A DNA stretch of 29,653 bases from Strobilurus pachycystidiatus (GCA_019915135.1 JAHLMK010000052.1:1-29653); one strand, 5' to 3'; counted from the first letter of the stretch, positions 20,019-29,653 are shown. Numbers and translations are program-made. Notes: generated by a model not told the origin, from the letters alone.

Positions 20019-20102
20019 ACCTTCATGGCTTTTCGATCCAAGACTTGTTCGTAAGTACGCAACAATCCAATGACCGCAATTTTGATGTTTACATTCCTTC
20101 AG

Positions 20103-22700
20103 GGTTGATTTATATCAGGACGGAGGGGAGGTCTTGAACTGTTCACACAGTAAAAAAAAGCCAAGGCTAACGGTGTACGTTCTTCCCTATTGGCCCTCAT
20201 TTACGCTCAAATGTCCTCCAGGAAATCAAATCCATGCAACCTGGCCAGCGCCTCTTCTCTCCCTCCGACGCCTCTTCCAAGAGAATGTTGGACTCTGATC
20301 TGCACCTGCATGGTCTTTTGGAGGAGTATGCTCGCCCAGAGTGGATGATTCTCATCGTGCTTCCGTCCCTCCCCCGCCTGTGCGCCCGAGTATTGCGGTC
20401 GATGGGCCGTACAATGCTCTCGAAGCCTCTTTGGTATCCTGATCGAGAACCAGTACCTGCCAGTCAACCTCCAACGCATTGTCCAGAATGCCTCGCAAAT
20501 CTTCCATATCGACCGTCGGAAACCGGGCGACTTGGAGCCTGCGTATATCATCCGGTCTGTGAAGGAGCGGATCAGTCGCCTCATCGTCGTTCGAGGCGAT
20601 GATGAGCTTAGTCTCGAGGCGCAGGACAATGCCGTCATGCGGTTCAGCATGCATCTCAAGGCGACGTTTGCGGCGAGGCGGGTCTTGGAGCGGTACCATC
20701 TCAATCGGGAGGCATTCGAGTGGGTGCTTGGTTAGTCGTCTGATCTTCAAATATCAACATCTTCTGACATTTCTTCCCTCCATTCTCCAGGTGAAGTCGA
20801 AGCCAAATTCAACCAATCGATTGCGAACCCCGGCGAGATGTGCGGTACTCTCGCTGCGCAGTCCATCGGTGAACCAGCCACACAGATGACGCTCACCACC
20901 TTCCATTATGCCGGTGTGTCGAGTAAAAACGTCACACTTGGTGTGCCGCGTCTCAAGGAAATCATCAATGTTGCCACCAACATCAAGACCCCGTCGCTCA
21001 GCGTCTATCTCGAGCCGGAAATTGCAGCTGATCGACATCTGGCGAAGAACGTTCAGCAGGAGCTCGCTTACACCTCCCTTCGCACTGTCACCGCTTCCGT
21101 CGAGATTTGGTACGACCCTGATCCCAGTTCCACTATCATCGAGGAGGATTCCACGTTCGTCGAGGCCTTCTTTGCCATTCCTGACGAGGACACCGAGTCC
21201 AAGCTACACCTCCAGTCGCCTTGGCTCCTCCGTCTCGAACTTGATCGCGCAAAGATGATAGATCGCAAACTGACGATGAACTACGTCGCAGCCCGCATCT
21301 CGGACAGCTTCAAGACTGACCTCTTCGTCATCTGGAGTCAGGACAACTCGGACAAGCTCATCATCCGTTGTCGTGTCATTGCCGGCGGAGACAATGATGA
21401 CGACGCGGTTGGTGTTGAGGAGGATGTCTTCCTGCGACAATTGGAGAACATCATGCTGAACTCCGTCAGCCTGCGTGGTGTGAAGGGCATCAACAGGGTC
21501 TTCTTGACGAAGAACGATGTTGTGGAAGAGGCGGACGATGGGAGCTTGACGGTGCGCAAGGTCCATGAGTGGATACTGGAGACGGATGGGATCAACTTGA
21601 AGACTGTCATGTGCATCGATGGCGTCGACTTCAAGCGCACATATTCGAACAGTTGCGTGGAGATCTTCAACGTTTTGGGTATCGAGGCGGCGCGCGCAGC
21701 AATCATGAAGGAACTCCGCGGGGTCATTGAATTCGACGGTTCCTACGTCAACCACCGACACTTGGCTCTTCTTTGCGACCTGATGACCCAGCGCGGTTCG
21801 CTCATGGCTATCACACGACACGGCATCAATCGTGCTGACACGGGCGCGTTGATGAGGTGTTCTTTCGAAGAGACTGTCGAAATCCTCATGGACGCCGCTG
21901 CGGTTGGAGAGAAGGATGACTGTCACGGCATCGCCGAGAATGTCATGTTCGGACAGATGGCTCTCATGGGCACCGGCGCGTTCGATGTGGCGTTGGATAT
22001 CGACATGCTGAAAGATGCGATCGTCGACCACCGCCTGCCTGTACAGCTAGCAGCCCATGTGGAGGGTGGAATGACACCCGGGCAGGTGGCAATGACGCCT
22101 TACGACTCGAACTCTCCGATGTGGCAGGATGGCGGCTTCAAGGCGGATCAGGCTTCCTTCTCGCCTTTAGCGCCGAGTGGCGGCGGAGGTGATGACGCGT
22201 CGGGTTTCCAGTGGTTGCAGTATGGACCAAGTCCAATGGGGGCCGGTGGAATGTCGCCTGGTGGCGGCTACAGCCCCAGTTCACCCAATGCTTACTCGCC
22301 GACATCGCCAGGATTTGTACCACAGTCGCCTTTTGGTGCAACATCGCCGTTCGCTGGTACATCGCCCTCTTATAGCTCCTCGCCATACTTCGACGGACAA
22401 AGAGGTGGCGCTACCTCTCCGACATACTCGCTGACGTCGCCTGCCTTCGTCACCTCTCCCAATTACTCTCCTACAAGCCCGCGCTATTCGCCGACATCGC
22501 CATCGTTCTCTCCATCTTCTCCCTCGTTCTCGCCCACGTCTCCACGATACAGCCCGACGTCCCCATCATTCAGCCAACTTCACCAACAAGTGGCTATCCA
22601 CCGACGAGTCCGTTCAAGCTCAACCATCTCTTCGTAGCCCCCGATCGACACTCATCGACGTCGCCGAAGTATTCGCAACATTTCCTCGGGCTTCGCATCT
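20103..22700 (+). pseudogene. RPB1: Decayed, internally deleted copy of RNA polymerase II largest subunit
   Basis: RPB1 forms the catalytic core of RNA polymerase II. This copy begins in the N-terminal clamp region (a GLELF...KKAK-like stretch at ~20130, then [15 protein letters not shown] at ~20320). It then jumps to the C-terminal third: [31 protein letters not shown] with the trigger-loop region, VPRLKEI, the jaw region, and a CTD with YSPTSPS-like heptads. The active-centre domain carrying the Asp triad is absent: an internal deletion joins near 20405-20430. Single-base losses are visible at ~20151 (TAC codon turned into TAA before an A run), ~20364 (frame break before the [10 protein letters not shown] frame) and ~22574 (CTD frame breaks inside a heptad). 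Introns at 20173-20221 and 20731-20790 are intact, so it derives from genomic DNA and is not a retrocopy. The stretch 20838-22637 is open and could still yield a truncated protein. Confidence 0.9.
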
Positions 22701-22715
22701 GCTCCGCGCGCCGCG

Positions 22716-22753
22716 CCCCCCCCCCCCCCCCCCCCCACCCCCACCCCCCCCCC
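22716..22753. repeat. Poly-C tract
   Basis: Twenty-one consecutive C, then a short interruption and a further run of ten C, within a generally C-rich 22.69-22.85 kb stretch. Such tracts are hard to sequence, so lengths here and frameshifts nearby should be treated with caution. Confidence 0.95.
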
Positions 22754-23137
22754 TTCACCTTCCGCTGTCGGCGTACCACCCCCAACGTCTCGTACCCCCC
22801 CCCACCTCTCCCCCCACCTTCCGCGCACCCACCCTGTGCCGCGCACTATCAATCAATTTACCCTTCCTCAGATACTACGGAGTAAAAAAAAAAAATTACC
22901 GGGAAAGTTTGAGTGAGAAAGTTGTAGATATAGCCTATATAAAGTACTGTTCAAAATATCAGATGATATTATTATACTTTGACGGAGATATGGAGCAATC
23001 TTTATGTGGCGCACGATCATCTTGTGATCACCAACCTCGGACTTTTAACACATGAAACACACCTAGACGGCTGCAAATAGGCTGCACCATGCCTGGGAAT
23101 GACTTACAATAATATATATATCTGTCTTTGTGAGATA
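22754..23137. other. Intergenic stretch, C-rich then AT-rich
   Basis: The first ~100 bp continue the C-rich low-complexity sequence. The rest is AT-rich with a run of A near 22885. I see no gene or RNA. Confidence 0.5.
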
Positions 23138-23217
23138 TCGTTGGCCGTCGTTGGTTCTCGTTGGGTCTCGTTGGGCCTCGTTGGTTCTCGTTGGTTCTCG
23201 TTCGGTGTCGTTGGCTC
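23138..23217. repeat. Eight 10-bp repeats of TCGTTGGTTC type
   Basis: Consecutive decamers beginning TCGTTGG (one TCGTTCG) run without gaps, ending ~75 bp upstream of the ATG at 23293. They could be promoter sites or just a microsatellite. They resemble the CTCGTTCG subrepeats at 23.7-25.2 kb. Confidence 0.9.
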
Positions 23218-23292
23218 CCGTCATCACATGTCCGTTACTAAAAACAAATATATCCACACACATCATTTTCTTATCTCTTACCATCATCATCA

Positions 23293-23665
23293 ATGCCGGC
23301 TAACGCAGATCCAGCGGCGCCAGATACCGCAGATGCTCCAGCCACCACTGGTATGTATGCACCAACCCCACATTAATTCCCTGACCTAAGCCAGGCAGCT
23401 GGTGATGATCAGAATCCTGCGCCTGATCCTCACACACCTACTATCAGTCATCAGAAAGGTAGGGCAACATACAGCGGCTAGGTTGAAGGCTGAAATCATT
23501 TATTTTTCAGAGAAAAAGACGGCAGGACTAACTCGAGCGGAAAGAAAGACACTGCGGGACCGAAAATGGAGATATGTAGCACGCCAGGCAGCGAAGAAAC
23601 AGAAAGAGGGTGGTGGCAGTCAAGAAAGCTTGGATGACTTAATAGTACTTCCCAAAGATTCATAG
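23293..23665 (+). CDS. Small basic protein, three exons, 90 aa
   Basis: Exons are 23293-23350, 23399-23458 and 23511-23665, with introns of 48 and 52 nt, both phase 1 (273 nt). The N-terminal half is Ala/Pro/Asp-rich and unstructured (ADPAAPDTADAPATT). The C-terminal half is strongly basic and helical (LTRAERKTLRDRKWRYVARQ, AAKKQKEGG), with an acidic end (ESLDDLIVL). The basic helix could bind nucleic acid, but there is no leucine zipper or other named domain. The acceptor for exon 2 was chosen at 23398, not 23394, because the earlier one gives a stop. Confidence 0.6.
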
Positions 23666-23699
23666 TCTCTCATGAATCTCTGCTTCAAACTCTCCGTCC

Positions 23700-25160
23700 C
23701 ATCTCCTCTGTACTCGCCCGTACTTGTCCGTTCTCGTTCGCTCTCGTCCGTTCTCGTTCGCTCTCGTCCCATTCAACAAAAAGCTAAACGCCATTCCACC
23801 TCTTTCCGGACTGGCGGTGCGCTCTCGTCCGCACTCGTTCGCACTCGTTCGCGAGGATGGGCGGGGGATGGCGCGTTGGGTGCGTACTCGTCCGTTCTCG
23901 TTTGCTCTTGTCCCACTCCACAAAAAGCTAGAGAAATGGGACGTAGTACCACAGCCGGGAATCGAACCCGAGCCTCAGCAATAGCTCGCTGCGTGCTAGA
24001 CCACTGCACCACTGTGGTTCTGTTAAAATGAGTGCACTCCGTCCTGATCCTGTTCAGCTGACATGTTGCGTGCGGAGGCCGGCGCCCGAGCAGCGGGGAA
24101 ACGCCCGTAGTCCAATCCAGGCTCTCTGAAAACCCCACTCCACCTCATCCCGAGTCGGCCGCACTCCTTCGCCCGCACTCGTTCGCACTCGTTCGCGAGG
24201 ATGGGCGGGGTACGGCGCGTTGAGTGCGGTGCGAGGGGCGGGGGCGGCGGGGTAAGCGTCAGAATTGTCTCCGGGGTGTCTAAAAACCCCATCCCACCTC
24301 TTTCCGGACTGGCGGTGCGCTCTCGTCCGCACTCGTTCGCACTCGTTCGCGAGGATGGGCGGGGGATGGCGCGTTGGGTGCGGTGCGAGGGGCGGGGGCG
24401 GCGGGGTAAGCGTCAGAATCGTCTCCGGGGTGTCTGAAAACCCCATCCCACCTCTTTCCGGACTGGCAGTGCGCTCTCGTCCGCACTCGTTCGCACTCGT
24501 TCGCGAGGATGGGCGGGGTACGGCGCGTTGGGTGCGGTGGGAGGCGCGGGGGAGTCGGGGAAACCATCAGAAACGACTCCGGGGTGTCGAAAAACCCCGT
24601 CCCACCTTTTCCCAGGTCGGCGCTACGCCTTCGTCCGCACTCGTTCGCGAGGATGGGCGGGGGATGGCGCGTTGGGTGCGGTGCGAGGCGCGGGGGCGGC
24701 GGGGTAAGCGTCGGAATCGACTCCGGGGTGTCTGAAAACCCCATCCCACCTCTTTCCAGACTGGCGGTGCGCCTTCGTCCGCACTCGTTCGCACTCGTTT
24801 GGGAGGATGGGCGGGGATGGCGCGTTGGGTGCGGTGGGAGGCGCGGGGGCGGCGGGGTAAGCGTCGGAATCGACTCCGGGGTGTCTAAAAACCCCATCCC
24901 ACCTCTTTCCGGACTGGCGGCGCGCTCTCGTCCGCACTCGTTCGCACTCGTTCGGGAGGATGGGCGGGGGATGGCGCGTTGGGTGCGGTGCGAGGCGCGC
25001 GGGCGGCGGGGAAACCATCAGAATCAGATTCGGGGTGTTGAAAAACCCCGTACCACTATCTCCCAGACTGGCGGTGCGCCATCGTCCGCACTCGTTTGTG
25101 CTCGTTCGCGAGGCTGGGCCGCGGATGGCGGGTTGGGTGCGGTGCAAGGGGCGCGGGCGG
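23700..25160. repeat. GC-rich ~154-bp tandem array, about eight units
   Basis: AACCCC[AG]TCCCACCT..TT-CC marks units near 23788 (variant), 24131, 24286, 24440, 24594, 24737, 24889 and 25044. Each unit carries GCACTCGTTCGCACTCGTTCG subrepeats, GAGGATGGGCGG and GGCGCGTTGGGTGCGGTG. Long open frames occur on both strands and shift phase from unit to unit, so I regard them as a base-composition effect. Only the first unit is separated from the rest, by the tRNA-like sequence at 23947-24018. Confidence 0.9.
23947..24018 (-). tRNA. tRNA-like sequence with intact promoter boxes, abnormal anticodon loop
   Basis: On the minus strand the acceptor stem ACCACAG pairs fully with CTGTGGT. The D stem GTGC/GCAC and the T arm TCGGG-TTCGATT-CCCGG are complete, box A is TGGTGCAGTGG and box B is GGTTCGATTCC. 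A run of five T ~20 nt downstream could terminate RNA polymerase III. The anticodon arm is wrong: CAGCG/TGCTG leaves a six-base loop (AGCTAT), one short of normal, so no anticodon can be assigned. It is either a tRNA pseudogene or the head of a tRNA-derived SINE. Confidence 0.6.
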
Positions 25161-25238
25161 CGCGGCAGGCTTTGTTGGCGTTCGTATTAGCAAGTAGTGA
25201 ATTATGAATCATCATTAAATGAAATTTATTAGATCTAT

Positions 25239-25606
25239 TTACAGCTGGGAGAGTGCGTACGCGAGGGCGAGGGCGGGGGATGATGGTGGAGGCCGGGAGT
25301 GTAGATCCAGATCTACACAGGAATTAGCAGCTCAAACGGATACGCCGGTGCTGCACTGGCGTATCCGCAAGAAAAGACAAAAAAAACACGTACCTTGTTG
25401 GGCGCCCGTCTCCTGACGGCGCGCCCAGCTCATCCATGCGGACCCCGCACGCTCCCATCCTTCCTGCGGCGGGGCATTGAATCCGCGGTCGGCACAGAGA
25501 AGATCCACGAGCCCGTCGTGGGCGCCAACGTCGTAGGGGTGAGAGAAGCGGATCGAGCTTGCCAGGCACAGGTTTGGGCCGGACTCGGCAACGGCTCCCG
25601 ATCCGG
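25239..25606 (-). CDS. Diverging homologue of the gene at 25806, start unclear
   Basis: An open exon (about 25606-25394) is joined by an 81-nt GTACGTG...TGTAG intron (25393-25313) to a last exon 25312-25239 ending TAA. The translation shares DGLVDLLCADRG, GWERAGSAW and the junction D-L-x-L-H with the plus-strand gene 25806-26048. The intron sits at the same place with the same donor, which supports both. I found no in-frame ATG after the upstream stop near 25610, so the start exon is missing, mis-modelled or lost. The 81-nt intron contains the hairpin at 25337-25367. Function unknown. Confidence 0.4.
25299..25318. repeat. 20-bp palindrome
   Basis: GTGTAGATC-CA-GATCTACAC is a perfect 9-bp inverted repeat with a two-base centre. 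It spans the 3' splice site of the minus-strand gene. Confidence 0.7.
25337..25367. repeat. 10-bp stem hairpin inside the minus-strand intron
   Basis: CGGATACGCC and its exact reverse complement are separated by 11 nt. Folding would shorten the effective distance across this unusually long intron. Confidence 0.65.
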
Positions 25607-25805
25607 CAGATCATGCAAGATTAGACAAGTGCTGGTGCCTGACAGCACTTCACACTCGACCACCACCTGCTTTATGCAGGTTCTGCGTCCCTCCTCTCTT
25701 CCACGCCGCCGTACCGGCTCGGCGCAGTGCCTACGCGGGTACTGCGATGTTGGGATTGGTTGCCGTAGCAACCAATATCACCATGACGAGTAAGTCCCAT
25801 GTGAG

Positions 25806-26048
25806 ATGGGCAGCTCGTATCCCAAGCCGGTCTTGGGCATTCTGGACGACAACAACGCCCTCCACGGGCTTCTGGACGCCATCGCCGACGCTGGATCGAT
25901 GCCCCGCCGCACTGCTGGATGGGAGCGCGCGGGGCCGTTTGCTTGCAATGGGCGCGCCGTTTGGAGGCGGGCGTCCATCCCAGGTACGTGATTTTTTATA
26001 TTCTAAAGTACTGATTTATTGGTAGATCTGCATCTATCATCGGGGTAA
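25806..26048 (+). CDS. Small protein, two exons, 66 aa
   Basis: Exons are 25806-25983 and 26026-26048, with a 42-nt GTACGT...GGTAG intron (201 nt). Visible motifs are YPKPVLGILDDNNALHGLLD, then GWERAGPF. Homology to the opposing minus-strand exon covers HGLLD, GWERAG and the splice junction, which is the main reason to accept it. Function unknown. Annotated length is short and a further 3' exon is possible, because GGGTAAG at the stop is also a good donor. Confidence 0.45.
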
Positions 26049-26056
26049 GCCCTCCA

Positions 26057-26383
26057 ATGAGGCGCCCACCTCGCACCACTTACACGCTGCTCGCCGCACC
26101 CCGCATCCGCACCCTGCTGGACACACCCCGTACCTTCCTCGCCGCACGCCGCACCCCGCTCGCCTCCGCTGTCGTCAGCTGCACCCCCACCACCTTCCAT
26201 TCTCTCACCACCCCACTCCCGTTCGCCGGAGGGTATGTGGCTCGCTCACTTGAGCGTTCCGCGCCCTCCGCGAAAAGAAAGCGTCCCTCTCGCCGTCACC
26301 CGCCCATCCCAGCAACACCGTCGCGCACCCCCGCCCTCGCTCCTTCGTCCCCGTTCGGCATCGGGCGCTTAGCAAACCAATGA
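26057..26383 (+). CDS. Doubtful ORF, 108 aa, Arg/Pro/Thr-rich
   Basis: This is an uninterrupted frame with a basic, Pro-rich composition and an NLS-like SAKRKRPSRRH near the middle. There is no domain and no intron, and high GC makes chance open frames common here. It could instead be a downstream exon of the gene ending at 26048. Confidence 0.2.
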   Translation: MRRPPRTTYTLLAAPRIRTLLDTPRTFLAARRTPLASAVVSCTPTTFHSLTTPLPFAGGYVARSLERSAPSAKRKRPSRRHPPIPATPSRTPALAPSSPFGIGRLANQ

Positions 26384-26506
26384 CGCGCCCTTGCGCGTAA
26401 TCGAGTCCATGGACCCCGGATCGGATCGCGATGACTCATATCGATGAAAACGAGTCATCGCCCTTCTTCCTTCCCCGCCATCACCACAGCAGCTCTATAA
26501 TTCGCC

Positions 26507-26979
26507 ATGCCACCCCGCGTCCGACGCATTCCTCTTTGCCGCACCGGACAACCCGTTCCGGGAGGAAATGTAGAGTTCCGCGTCGCGTTCGAAGGCGACA
26601 ACGGAACCGACTTGGTCAACAACAGCGTCGTCGTCCGCTCCACAACCGGACGCCAACCTCGGCCATGGTTTTATCTCGAGTACCAGACGACGCATGTCGA
26701 CCACTTCCAACTCATAGTTGGAGATGTACGTTCTCGTCTTTTACGTAGAAATGTATGACTGATGATTTCTCTTAGGCGGTTGCACACGATCCCGCAGCGC
26801 CGGAATGGGTCAACATCGGGCGTGAAGCGCTCTTCTACCACTTTAACGAATACTACATCCAGATGGAGGAAGCGTACGCCGATCCAGAGGAAAGGTTTAA
26901 CGAGGATGTTGAGGGATGCGAGAGCTGCCGTTGGGGAGGATACGCCGACTACGAAGGGTTATGGGAGGAGAATGCGTAG
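26507..26979 (+). CDS. Hypothetical protein, two exons, 140 aa
   Basis: Exons are 26507-26725 and 26776-26979 with a 50-nt GTACGT...CTTAG phase-0 intron. The N-terminus is basic (MPPRVRRIPLCR). The middle looks beta-rich (VEFRVAFEGD, NNSVVVRS, PWFYLEYQTTHVDHFQLIVGD). The C-terminus is acidic with aromatic residues and a C-x2-C (EGCESCRWGGYADYEG). No family recognised. CTATAA lies ~10 nt upstream of the ATG, too close for a normal TATA box. Codon use and the clean splice support a real gene. Confidence 0.7.
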
Positions 26980-27081
26980 GACGAGTAGGCGAGAAGATAG
27001 GCTCATATCTTGGTAAATTGTCATTAGCGTTGATGCTCCTTCGCCCCCGTCTGCAATAATCAGCCGTCGTACGGTACCGCC

Positions 27082-29556
27082 CTACACTTGACGGGGATCC
27101 ATCCAACAACCATCTTCAAGAGCACTGATAAGCCCATTGACTACAGTGTCTGAAAGGTCCGGCTCGTCACTCCAAAGCCCGCACTCCCCCGGTTGAATCT
27201 CATTCAATGTGAAACGCAGTGCGCCGTCTGCCAGTCGTACAAGAGCAACGTCCACGCGACAGAAGAAACGATACGTCCGGTGCAGGGGTCCGATAACCGT
27301 TGCTTCGATGTTGACCAGGCGCTCGTAGACCTTGGCCGCAAATTCCCGTATACCTGCTTCGGCAGCGTCAGAGTCCTCTGTGACTCCATTCAACCAACGC
27401 GCCGAACGGTCTCGGGCGGAATCCAGGCCTGGCAAGTAGTCTTTAGGCAACCTGGAAGATATGTCGTCAGCATTGTAGGGGAGGACAAGACACATTCTAG
27501 ACACACTTTATGTTTTGGACAGGCGCCGTGCGCACCGCGGAGACACGTTGTACGTCCCACTGTTGCGCCTCAAGGATGCCCGGAATTGTGTGCAGCATGT
27601 CGATGATTCTCCCATTTGAAAAGTAGACGCGGACCTCGCCAAGACTTAGCATGGCGTCGTTGTACGGAATGGCGAAGAAACGAGGTGAAAAGGGATCGCC
27701 GGAATACTTGGCGACGCTATCCCAAGTGGCGGCAAACCGTTTGACGGGATCCTTCTCCGACTTGCGCGCACCCCTCCCGGATTTGGTCAGCGAGCTCAAC
27801 GGCATGAACACGTTGCTATACTCGTTGCTCCAATCACCCTTGATCACATGAGAGCTTGTCCTCAGCATCTCAATACCCATCTCCTTCGATTCAACAATGA
27901 TTGGCGCCTCGGCAACTCCACCAGCGTTGACGATCGAGCCGCCATACAGTAACGCGTTTATGGACTTGCGAGCGCCCAAAGTCATCGTGTCGGGGTGAGG
28001 CCAGATAAACTTGCCTTGGAGTGTCCAATCGTGGAGAGATTTGAGCAGCCTGAGTGTATCAGGTCCAGACCATGGAGAAGTAGGATCCCCGCCGCCAGAG
28101 CGCATGCTTTTCCAGAAAAATGCGTTCCCCAAAATTATGGCATCTGCCTCCTTGGCTAGCAACCATGTGCGATCCCCCGGGTTACGCGCACCAATTGAGT
28201 ATACGAGGGGGCCGAGTGGAATGTAGATGATATCAACACCCTTCACCCACAAACGGCGGGAAAATTCAATCTATGAACAACGTCAGACTATGTGTAATCG
28301 ATCAATAGTCCAATACGCCTACCCATTCTTGCACATAGTATTCCACGTTCATGTCACCATAAACATCTGCGAGCCTCCCGTCCACCCTACCCGCAAATCC
28401 GACAACGTGACACATGAACGGCAAGGAACGAACATATTGATCCCACGCCAGTGCCAGTGGGTCCGATAGATCAGCCTTGATCGTGGTGAAGTACGGGATG
28501 CGCGTCTTTTCCCTGACGAGCCTACCCCAGATGCTTTTGCTCCAGAGATTCTCGTAAGCCTGCACAGTCCACACGGCCCAGACTATGGACTTTGGCAAAG
28601 CCGCCTGAGGATGTCGAGGGAATGAAGCTGTACGTTTGGCGGAGTCAATGAAGCGGACAGGGAAAGGAGGGTGCGTAAGATCAGACTGTACGCTGAGGCG
28701 GTCCATGCGATCGCCTACGGATGATAGAGAGCGGCTCCGCCCTGGATGATCAGGAGCCGATTCTATGTCGGCATCGACAGGTGCAGACGAGGACGGGGAA
28801 GCAGACACTAGGGGAACAGAGGGAGAAGGAGTACGCTGCTTGACATGAGAGACAGCCGCAGGCAAAGCTGGTACATGCGGCTCCAGCTGGGGCTCAAAGC
28901 CCGGAGGAAGGAAATAGGGTGCTGCATAGCCACCTGCCGGAGCCGCCAAGTCAACAGGGGCGTAGGGAAAGGCAAGCGCGGGGTTGGGAGGTTGGAATAG
29001 ATTAGGTACAGGCTGACCAGCGGGAGGCGGGTACGGATCCAATCCGTGTTGCGCGTTGAACACGTCAAAAGGTGGTGGATGAGGCTCGCCAGGTCCGACG
29101 ACTCTCGGAAAGAAGGGCCTCTCGCTCGCGAGATCGACGTCCCAGTCCTGGCCGTGATGTACACAGAAGTGCCCATCACTGAAGACGGACTGAGGATGGG
29201 CGGGCAGAGTGTCAACGGCGTTCACCCCACGTTGTCCAAGCGGGATCAGCCGTGAGCTTCTGCAGATATTCGACGCGAACCTTGTTCGGAGCACGGTTGG
29301 TCGTCATTGTGAGGACGCTGTAAATCTCGCGGAAATAACGTTTAATGTCATCCACGGAGGCGGAAACGAGCATTCTCGTCTCCTTCTTCCCAAACATCGG
29401 GCACTTAGGCGAACACCATGCGTGGACGCCCTCCTTGATGTGGGCGCGGAAAGCCCCGCGCACGTCCATGTACGTAGGGAGCACTGCTTCGGGCGGGTGT
29501 GCGCAAATGTGGCCGCAGCGGGCGAGGGATCCAGATCCAGCCATTGGCACGGGCAT
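27082..29556 (-). CDS. Large subtelomeric gene, ~788 aa, one apparent frameshift
   Basis: Exons are 29556-28323 (with a one-base frame break), 28270-27507 and 27451-27082, with introns of 52 and 55 nt (the latter GTGTGT...TCCAG). The first part has Cys/His pairs (RCGHICAH, WCSPKCPMFG). The frame closes at TGA just after AWTTWG, but deleting one G of the GGGG run (plus strand C run 29225-29228) continues smoothly into VDTLPAHPQSVFSDGHFCVHHG. A Pro-rich linker follows (~residues 150-260), then a conserved-looking domain (IVWAVWTVQAYENLW, NVEYYVQEWIEFSRRLWVKG, VRVYFSNGRIIDMLHTIPG, FFCRVDVALV, RFTLNEIQPGECGLW). The last motifs recall an ATP-grasp-like fold, a weak inference. The ATG lies ~20 bp from telomeric repeats and directly after TTGTAG, so an upstream exon may have been cut off by telomere addition. 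Confidence 0.7.
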
Positions 29557-29572
29557 CTACAAAGGCGTCAAC

Positions 29573-29653
29573 GTAGGGTTAGGGGGTTAGGGTTAGGGTT
29601 AGGGTTAGGGGGTTAGGGTTAGGGGGTTAGGGTTAGGGGGTTAGGGTTAGGGT
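29573..29653 (+). repeat. Telomere repeats, TTAGGG mixed with TTAGGGGG
   Basis: Runs of TTAGGG are interspersed with TTAGGGGG at several places. The G-rich strand runs toward the window end, so this is the right end of the chromosome. Confidence 0.98.

Noticed and set aside
21204..22031. 275-codon minus-strand frame
   Set aside because: Antisense shadow of the RPB1-like coding sequence.
22594..22852. Gly-rich minus-strand frames
   Set aside because: Produced by the poly-C tract and surrounding low-complexity sequence.
24265..25207. Long open frames of 150-230 codons on both strands in the GC-rich array
   Set aside because: They shift frame from unit to unit and exist on both strands because the repeat is GC-rich and lacks stops; no splice or domain evidence.

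Overview
This is the right-hand end of a fungal chromosome, most likely a mushroom-forming basidiomycete (Agaricomycetes). The last ~80 bases are TTAGGG-type telomere repeats reading toward the end. Genes are split by many short introns (about 40-65 nt, GT...AG, often GTATGT or GTACGT). A CACTA-type Tnp2 transposase and a broken RPB1 with YSPTSPS-like heptads also fit. All exon models were built by hand from splice signals, reading frame and comparison between copies inside the window. No database search was possible, and most proteins remain unnamed.

Layout. 0.1-3.7 kb: two members (one partial) of an unnamed gene family, plus an opposing small membrane-protein gene that shares a TATA box. 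3.8-6.5 kb: a ~160-bp tandem array in which each unit looks like one exon plus one ~41-nt intron of a minus-strand gene. 6.5-8.0 kb: a divergent promoter with a perfect inverted repeat and two CACGTG boxes, then a chromodomain-like gene (copy A). 8.0-8.6 kb: short tandem repeats. 8.75-9.94 kb: a protein with two C-x2-C-x18/19-H-x3-C fingers. 10.2-13.2 kb: Tnp2-like transposase. 13.8-18.0 kb: a 15-exon third member of the unnamed family, with several tandemly duplicated exons. 18.3-20.0 kb: a second copy of the divergent module (short repeat-exon gene, inverted repeat, intact chromodomain gene B). 20.1-22.7 kb: a decayed, internally deleted RPB1 copy. 22.7-25.2 kb: poly-C, short repeats, a small basic-protein gene and a ~154-bp GC-rich array interrupted by a tRNA-like sequence. 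25.2-27.0 kb: small genes, two of them a diverging homologous pair. 27.1-29.56 kb: a large minus-strand gene whose first visible codon lies about 20 bp from the telomere.

The strongest candidate for something undescribed is the duplicated divergent module: a chromodomain protein facing a gene built from repeated exon-intron units. It occurs twice, ~12 kb apart, with the same promoter architecture and the same conserved ~83-bp element at its distal end. Copy B keeps the chromodomain aromatic-cage residues and has a minimal repeat gene. Copy A has lost the cage but carries about 16 repeat units. Exon-plus-intron tandem duplication recurs in the 15-exon gene and upstream of the transposase, so it looks like a local mutational habit.
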